From Plasmodiophora brassicae (Eukaryota; Endomyxa; Phytomyxea; Plasmodiophorida; Plasmodiophoridae), in assembly GCA_039704465.1 (NCBI GenBank), contig JASFAU010000009.1, positions 372,001 through 436,000 on the forward strand: 64,000 bases of DNA, given 5' to 3'. Made by a program: the position numbers and the translations under genes. The notes beneath the pieces are model-generated. The model saw only the letters and a list, made by a program, of their open reading frames with translations, made no database searches and had not been told where the DNA came from. This document shows positions 57,501 through 64,000 of the stretch, piece after piece. The stretch's first letter is position 1. Every line of letters begins with the position of its first letter.

Positions 57501-60500
57501 ACTGTTCCCTGTGGCGTGTAGTGCCCAGGATCACATGGCGCGCAGCGCCCACCAGAGTCGGCTTGGTATCCGGGAGGGCACGCTTGACATTCCGTGGCGT
57601 TCGCTTTCAGGCCAGGATCACTGTCAACCGTTCGTCACATATGATGTCGACGACCATCACGGCATAACAGGGCGTACCAAGATTGACATCCGCTGGACAG
57701 GTTCCCGCGTATCTGATTCGCTGGGCACGAGACACACACTTGCTGTCGAGCATCAGGGATCTTGCCGAGTCCGCATGGTTTGCACGCCGTCATGGACAAG
57801 CCCGTAACCGAGTACGGGTCACTTGGCTCCCAGGTTCAGTCTTCTGCATTCACCATGGCGATGGATCGAACTGACCTGCAAGAAATGCATGCGGACCCGT
57901 CGATGGCAGAATACTGCCCATCTGGGCAAGGCAGGCACGCAGTCATGTTCGAGTTCGCCTGCGTGCCAGCCAAGCACGTCGTGCACGACGTGGCGCCTGG
58001 CTGCGACACCGTCCCATTTGCACTGAAGATAATCGTATTAGAGCATTGCCGGGGCCTGAGCGTCCACAATACCATGGCAAACACGCCGATGACGATTGGG
58101 TGCGGCTATAGGTACCGCCTGGGCTAAATAGCAGCGGGGATCGGTTAAGCAGTGGACGTTGCTGCTCAAGGATGGACGGACCAGGTCGTGCAGGATTCCG
58201 CCCCAGATGACGAGTAGGATCCAGGTGCGCACGGGTGGCATGTGCCCTGTGTGGTGCCGAAAGACCCTGCCGCGGTATAAGGCACCGCGTTCCCAGATAT
58301 TCTGTAGACAGATACGGACCTGCTGGGCAGGGAAGGCACAGCGTCATCTGGGGATTCGGTTGCGTCCCCGGTTTGCATAGGGTACAGGCTGCCTGACCCG
58401 GCAGAGAACTAATAGTCCCCACAGAACAGGCTGTACAGTTGACACCGTTCGTTGCGAAAGTCCCTACACCTGCCTAAGTTGTCCGGCAAATAAACCAGAT
58501 GAGCGAATGCACCTGGGTCGCAATTCTGGCAGACGTTATTGGGCGGTAGGGCGCCCTGTACTGCAACCTGACCAGATCTACAATACGTGCACAGCGATGC
58601 GTTTTGAGATCCGGCCGGCGATACTGGGGTTGGGTATGGGCAGAGAGTACAAGTGGTCCCGCTATCGCTATAGTACCCTGGAGACAACCATCGACACGTC
58701 AGTTCATGTTTCCTGTCGTACGACGGTTGGACGGTGCCGACCTTGAGAGCACTGCTGGCACGCGTCCTGGGCTGGTGTGGGTGCGTATCCAGCCTGGCAG
58801 GATATGCAGCCAGTTTGATGGGCATTGGTAACCGTCCCTGATGGGCAGGCTGCACAGGACGTCATATCAGGCAGACTTGTATAGCGCCCTGATGCAGCAT
58901 CACTGTCGATCGAGCGGCCGGCAGATCAGGCATGTCCAAAACTACCTGTTGGGCATTGCTGGCAAACGGTGCCGTTCACAAACGAAGACGGTGGGCACTG
59001 ACATGCACCCATGCCGGGCCAGGAGGGAACCGTGAAATTCATGACGAAAGTCGGCGCACATTGACGACACTGTGCGCCCGCCCAGCCTTGATCGCACTTG
59101 CATCCGTTGGCCGGGTCCCCGCTGCCATGAACGCAGTACGGAGGTGGGAACAGGTAGGCGTCGGCGTTCGCGCCAATCTGGCAGTAGGCCCCAGCTTGCA
59201 TTGCACTCAAATCGTAGCCACGTATTTTGGTTGCTTGGCCGGTGGCGCCAGACAACGACAAAGTACTCGCAGCATACTCGATACGAACGTACATGATGTA
59301 CGCGGGGAGAGTAGTAGACTGAGCCCCCGGGCAGTTCGCCGATATCCAGAGCCGCATCTGGTCAGGCGTGGCAGGTACAGTTGCACCTACAGCTTTTGAC
59401 GTTTGTGTCTGAGGCGAAATTGTGGACGCGGTCCCAATTGTAACAACCTGTGCCGCCATTAGAACACTGCAACTCAGAGCAGATTCCACGCTGATCCTGA
59501 CAGCTTCAATCTGCTTGCTATTCGAATCGTATCCAATGAAGATATGATACGCCCCGGTCTGTTGCTGCATAGAGTATGACCAAATAGGCGAAATTGACCC
59601 AGTTGGACAAACGCCGGGATCTGACTGCATCGTGATCCACAACATCGAACCGCTAATCCAGACCTGAACACCTTGATCTAATGTTGATGTTGGGTACAGT
59701 CCGATTAGCTGGAACGTATCAACAGGGGCCATTGGGAACACCACCCAGAACGATAAGGACCAATAGTAACCGATATTCGAAGGTATTGTTAAGGCTGCCA
59801 TGCCATTGCTGTTGCTGTCAAGCGCCACGAAGTAGCTCCGTACTGGAAGTATCGGTCCCGTTGCCAGAGGCGGAGGCGGAGACGGTGATGGAGGCCACGG
59901 CGGCGTAGGATAACGAAAGCCGGAGTACGACGCCACTGGAACAATGGAGTAGACGCTGGACACCTGCGGCTGATCAATCGCCCGATCGAAGAAGCGCAAA
60001 TTGGAGACGTAGACGCCAGACACGCTTGCCTGGAGCATCCACTGCCCACCGTTGTACAGGAGCGGCGAGCTACATGTCATAGTTGCCAACGGATCGGGAG
60101 CAGTAACTCTCCCGTTGATGTAGACAACCATCTAGAGCAGACCTTTGTGGGCATGTGCAAGCAAACATCGGACGAAGGCACTCGTACCGATCCGATGTTG
60201 GATCCAGTGGCCACGACGACGTGGACGTACGTCGAAAGCACGCCCGCGATAGGATACGAGCGGTAACAGGATGACGAGAAATAGATACGAAGAGTCGGCT
60301 GAAAGTACGGCAGAAGTCACGCGCGAAGAACATGTAATTCCATGCGATCATACCTGTCCAGTAGCCGAGGCGTCCAGAGACACCATCAGTGATGTTCCAG
60401 TTTGCGTCGGAGTCCCCACTGACGAGTTGCTGTACGCAAGAGAGAACGCTGTGCCGGAACAGCTCGTGCCGCCTGGACACATTTGCACCCAGAACGCGAC

Positions 60501-60713
60501 ACTGACCGACGTTGCCGTGGTCAAACTCGGGAACTGAAGCATGGGGTTCGGGTTGGCCAAGAGCGTCGCACTCGTCGGCAACGGAACAGGGCCGAGCACC
60601 GACAGGAACCCCACTGGCGTCGATACCGGGACCACGGGCGAGCAAACGTACGTATCCGACCATGCCTGTGGTACAACCACCAAGCAGGCGACGACAAGCG
60701 CGGTCGTCAACAT
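54552..60713 (-). CDS. Large surface protein: LamG-like, EGF-like, GCC2/GCC3 repeats, multi-pass membrane domain
   Basis: About 6.2 kb with many short introns. From the 5' end: signal peptide (TALVVACLVVVPQAWSD), a concanavalin/LamG-like domain, a Pro-rich linker (PTPPWPPSPSPPPP), a second LamG-like domain (YYWSLSFWVVFPM, GIYVSNLRFFD-type strands), and an EGF-like module (NGCKCDQGWAGAQCRQC). Then a long run of GCC2/GCC3 cysteine repeats (CLPCPDGQYSAIDGSACISC; SCSLCQSGQYADTQG). Membrane helices begin near 56.5 kb (FGIVMLAITIFFVCCAFLV) and include LPLMAMGLLLFITAMAVV and LFSALAALFLALVLQ. Between them lie FNLNLELF and FFWWEVLNMFRRL, seen in large protist membrane proteins of this design. The cytosolic tail carries a 9-residue tandem repeat. 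Probable adhesion or sensing protein. Not every exon was joined. Confidence 0.78.
54757..54843. repeat. 27-bp minisatellite, three copies, coding
   Basis: Three near-identical units of cgccattcccgacgtttctg plus gtaggaa lie in tandem. On the minus strand they encode FLPETSGMA three times in the cytosolic tail of the large surface protein. The unit length keeps the frame, so copy number can vary without harm. Confidence 0.93.
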
Positions 60714-61083
60714 TTCCCACTAGCCCATATGGGCCCCGATCCGTGTACTCTGGTACGATTAGCCGAGAGCAGTCCATCCAGTAGTACACGTATCGATTAG
60801 CCTAAACCAACCGATGCCCGCCAGTCATCAGCCCTCTGCGATATCGGAGCCGATTGTTTCAACGTAGCGCTTGCAGCTGGGCAGGACGAGCCCGCCGCGG
60901 ACGTGTCATTGGCCGTATCTGTCGAGTAGGACAGTCATCACCACGATCGACGGTCGACAGTGTACTCAACAGCGCGGTGCAGGCTGCCCTGAGTGTGGCA
61001 TCGAGCTGCGGACGAAGTTCGTTCGTCTGGGGGCGCGGACGTTTCTGAGCCTGTTCAGCATTCGTTCGCATGGCCTGCTGTGC
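60714..61083. other. Intergenic stretch upstream of the large surface protein
   Basis: About 370 bases. No gene is supported; short open frames on both strands lack resemblance to any family. It should hold the promoter of the surface-protein gene. Confidence 0.35.
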
Positions 61084-61207
61084 TCGTGAGCCCACATCAT
61101 CACATATTGATTCTTGTTCGGTCCACGGCAATTGTCAGAGATCACTTCGGCATGAATTCCCTGAGTGGTAAGCATATCAATCTGCTCAGCTATCTGGATC
61201 TCCATGC
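61084..61207 (-). mobile_element. Inverted fragment of DDE-type transposase
   Basis: Reading the minus strand gives EIQIAEQIDMLTTQG, then VISDNCRGPNKNQYVMMWAH. The second part is an inverted, diverged copy of the DNCRGQNKN segment at 61277-61345 on the plus strand. The first part belongs upstream of that motif in the parent element but is missing from the plus-strand remnant. Confidence 0.75.
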
Positions 61208-61231
61208 CATCAATCTACCCTCGAAAATGAG

Positions 61232-61997
61232 TTGTCTGTGGCGTTGCCTCCCAGTCGACCCGGTGGTGGGCTCATCCTGATCTCTGACAATTGCCGTGGA
61301 CAGAACAAGAACCAATTTGTGATGATGTGGGCTCACGAGCACAACCTAAGAGGCGGTCGCCACTACAGTACTCGCATACTTGACCTGAAATTTCCAGTCG
61401 CTGGACATACGTTCTTGTCTTGTGACCGATTCTTTGTAAAAGTCGACGTGCAGTTCCGTAAACGCCAGGTGTATGTAACAGAAGAAGTACAGAAGTCATT
61501 TCGGACCCCTTCACTGTGGGGCACAAGCCACGAGTCAGTATGTTTCCTATCCGGACTTCTCTACCTGGAAGGAGTACCTTGGATGGAAGTACACCATTCT
61601 CAATCGCAAAGACATTGGAGCATTCCGTGGGCAGCCGATCAAATTCGAGAAGGTCCGATGGTTCAGCTTCGGGGAAACCGAAGGAGTATATCACCCAGGC
61701 GAACTGTGGTACCGGTACACGTTCAGCAAGAACGAAGCGTGGGAAACGATACGGATAGTCAAAGTGGATGGAGAGCGGGGCATCCTGAAACGGAAGTACG
61801 AAGGACCCGTCGTGCTTGATCCGACCAAGATGCAGTTGCTGCATGACTTGGCACGAGAGATTCCCTCGAAATATCGGCACAGGTTCTCCGCACCAGACAT
61901 GTGCTACTCCACGCCGCCAGAGCAGCAGTTATCAGAAAGACCCAGGCGCGAAAGAACTTGCCAGCCTTGGCAACCTGAGTACACACACATCTTGTAG
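61232..61997 (+). mobile_element. Broken DDE-type transposase (DNCRGQNKN family)
   Basis: LILISDNCRGQNKNQFVMMW begins the first frame, which runs through ILDLKFPVAGHTFLSCDRFF. At about 61500 the frame shifts; the sequence continues as TWKEYLGWKYTILNRKDIGA, KFEKVRWFSFGETEGVYHPG and ILKRKYEGPVVLDPTKMQLL to a stop at 61997. The DN-x-x-GQNKN motif marks a widespread but poorly characterised transposon protein family of eukaryotes (DDE fold). The N-terminal half is absent, and the shift makes it non-functional. Confidence 0.75.
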
Positions 61998-62549
61998 TCA
62001 GCTATATCGACTGAAACTGAAACGGCAACTCACCGCATATGAGTACTGCCTCACAAGTACGCTGCTGACCACGGAAGCGCCGAGATGGAAAGGACGCCTT
62101 GGCGACGATGCCTTTACTTCTTGTACCGACAGGGAGATTTCGGATACGCCGCCGCCTGGATCAGAACGTCATGACGAACATGAGCGAAGACCAGTCGTCA
62201 TTGGACTCCATGGTGGCTGCTGCCATCAAAGCCTGCCCCTGCGCCTCGTCCTGGTCCGGTGCCGTACCCGCGTGTCCAAGCGCCCCCGGTTTACTACCTC
62301 CCTTGTCTGATGATACAAGCCCCCAGTATTACGCGGCGACAGGAGGGTCTTGCACGCGTGTCTACGTCGAGCGAAGCGGCCTTCGATATGATGAGTGAGA
62401 CCTGCTGCGGATTCGTGGGCGACTCGCCGGCCGCAGGAGGAGCGCGGTTCGGTTGGTGCTGTCAGCTGTGCAGTCCAACGCTGCGGAGTCCGCGACGCGA
62501 CGAAGCGCTGTCGTGTCGTGTCGGCTTCAGGCGGGACGCGCGCTGGGAG
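61998..62549. other. Stretch between transposase remnant and CRNKL1
   Basis: About 550 bases. The frame of CRNKL1 is open upstream to 62259, but the extra residues are Cys/Arg-rich and unlike the family N-terminus. No separate gene is supported. The final part likely holds the CRNKL1 promoter. Confidence 0.4.
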
Positions 62550-64000
62550 ATGGCGTCGACGTCGCGTGGCCGCCCGATGGCGGTCAAGAACAAGGCTGCC
62601 GCGCCCGTGCAGATTACGGCTGAGCAGATCCTGCGTGAGGCCATGGATCGGCGCGAGGTCGTGATCCGGGCGCCGGAGCAGAAAATCACGGATGTCGACG
62701 AGCTCCAGCATTATCGCGCGCGGAAGCGAAAGGAGTACGAAGACACTCTGCGCCGCCAGCAGCATAACGTCGGCGTGTGGATGAAGTATGCGTTGTGGGA
62801 GGCATCGCAGCTTGAGTTCGAGCGCGCCCGGTCCATTTTCGAACGCGCGCTGGACGTCGACTACCGCAACCATTCCGTCTGGCTGAAGTACGCCGAAATG
62901 GAGATGAAGAACCGCTTCGTCAACCATGCCAGGAACATCTGGGACCGGGCCGTGACACTGCTGCCTCGCGTCGACCAATTCTGGTTCAAGTACACGCACA
63001 TGGAGGAGATGCTGGGGAACGTTGCCGGCGCCCGCGTCATCTTCGAACGCTGGATGAAGTGGGCCCCACCTGCGAATGCCTGGCAATCCTATGTCATGAT
63101 GGAGATGCGGCACGGGAAAGACGCGAAGATGAAGGAACGGTGTCGTGCCATCTACGAGCGGTTCATCGTCTGTCATCCGACGGTGGATTCCTACATGAAG
63201 TATGCAAAGTTTGAGAAGAATCATGGTGACCCTGACAAGTGCCGGGAAGTGTTCGAACGGTGCTCGAGCGAACTCGGGGACGATACCCTGGAGGAGGACT
63301 TCTTCATGCACTTTGCCTCATTTGAGGCCGAATGCCAGGAGACGGAGCGTGCCCGGGCGATCTACAAGTACGCCTTGGAGCGGTTGCCGAAGGCCAAGTC
63401 GCACGAGATCTATCGGCGATACACGAACTTCGAGAAGCAGTTTGGCACCCGTGAAGGCATTGAGGATGTCATCATCAGCAAACGCCGGCAACAGTACGAG
63501 CGCGAGGTGGCTGCGAATCCGCACAATTACGACATCTGGTTTGATTACATCAAGCTGGAGCAGTCCTGCGGGAACAACGATCGCATCCGGGACGTGTTCG
63601 AGCGAGCCGTTGCCAACGTCCCTCTGGTTCACGAGAAGCATTACTGGGCTAGATATATTTACTTGTGGATCCAGTACGTCATCTTCGAAGAGCTGACCAC
63701 AGAAGATGTTGAACGAACAAGGCTAGTCTACAAGGCGGCCCTGAAGGTCATTCCCCACAAATTGTACGACCCGACTGTGTCTTGCTTCGGTACGCGTATT
63801 AACAAGGCTGCTGGCTAGGTTCACGTTCGCGAAGATATGGATCATGTTCGCTGAGTTCGAGATTCGGCAAATGGATCTGAAGGCGGCGCGCCGGATTCTG
63901 GGGCGCGCCATCGGCATGGCACCCAAGGAAAAGCTGTTCAAATCGTACATCCAGCTGGAGCTCCAGCTTGGCGACGCCGATCGTTGCAGGACGCTGTACG
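62550..64000 (+). CDS. CRNKL1: Crooked-neck-like splicing factor CRNKL1/Clf1 (3' end outside window)
   Basis: Exons 62550-63763 and 63819-64000 (55-nt intron), running off the window. I chose the Met at 62550 because MASTSRG ... [20 protein letters not shown] matches the conserved N-terminus. Then come HAT repeats, each with Trp and Tyr/Phe at helix positions: [80 protein letters not shown]. About ten of the family's 15-16 repeats are visible. The protein is a core component of the Prp19/NTC complex of the spliceosome. Confidence 0.95.

Noticed and set aside
62226..63311. 361-codon minus-strand frame opposite CRNKL1
   Set aside because: Shadow of the HAT-repeat coding frame; the plus-strand protein is unmistakable.

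Overview
The window is nuclear DNA of a gene-dense, GC-rich microbial eukaryote. The evidence is unmistakably eukaryotic genes (CRNKL1/Clf1 splicing factor, ribosomal protein eS12, cyclin L with an RS tail, an ER class I mannosidase) broken by many very short GT-AG introns. The introns I could place by reading frame are about 46-69 nt. SSNA1, CFAP161 and a CCDC17-like protein point to an organism with cilia or flagella. Small secreted proteins, ankyrin proteins with a SKP1-like domain behind a signal peptide, and the gene density would suit a plasmodiophorid (Rhizaria, zoosporic plant parasite). That placement is inference; the sequence does not prove it. No tRNA, rRNA, CRISPR array or bacterial-type operon was seen.

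Layout. 0-6.3 kb: 3' part of a SUGCT-like CoA-transferase, a GT61 glycosyltransferase, a Nudix-like protein and an SDR protein that has lost its catalytic residues. 6.6-13.9 kb: four paralogous membrane proteins (signal peptide, protease-associated-like ectodomain, about seven membrane helices), two on each strand, pointing away from a decayed fifth copy. 14.1-15.6 kb: hAT-like transposon remnants joined tail to tail in a palindrome. 15.9-20.0 kb and 31.7-35.7 kb: the two arms of a 4-kb inverted duplication. Each arm carries a secreted SKP1-like/ankyrin gene, a small unknown gene and a fifth seven-helix gene, which is intact on the right and broken on the left. The 11.7-kb spacer between the arms holds a secreted protein, an isopenicillin-N-synthase-like dioxygenase, SSNA1, CFAP161, a membrane-anchored lipase-like protein without its nucleophile, a small membrane protein and a TPR/EDR1/pseudokinase protein.

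36.1-36.7 kb is a foldback repeat. 36.9-44.2 kb holds two unrecognised genes and a long CCDC17-like ciliary gene. 44.6-53.4 kb is housekeeping: ER mannosidase, cyclin L, a coiled-coil protein with A9-like and PH-like parts, eS12 and a BTB/BACK protein. 53.7-60.7 kb has a secreted histidine-containing protein and a 6-kb gene for a large surface protein (LamG-like, EGF-like, GCC2/GCC3 cysteine repeats, multi-pass membrane domain). 61.1-62.0 kb is a broken DDE-type transposase. 62.6 kb to the end is CRNKL1, cut by the window edge.

Two themes recur. Three enzyme-like proteins (SDR, lipase, kinase) have lost catalytic residues while the fold signature remains. Three separate transposon or repeat fragments sit as short-spacer inverted copies, in addition to the 4-kb inverted duplication.
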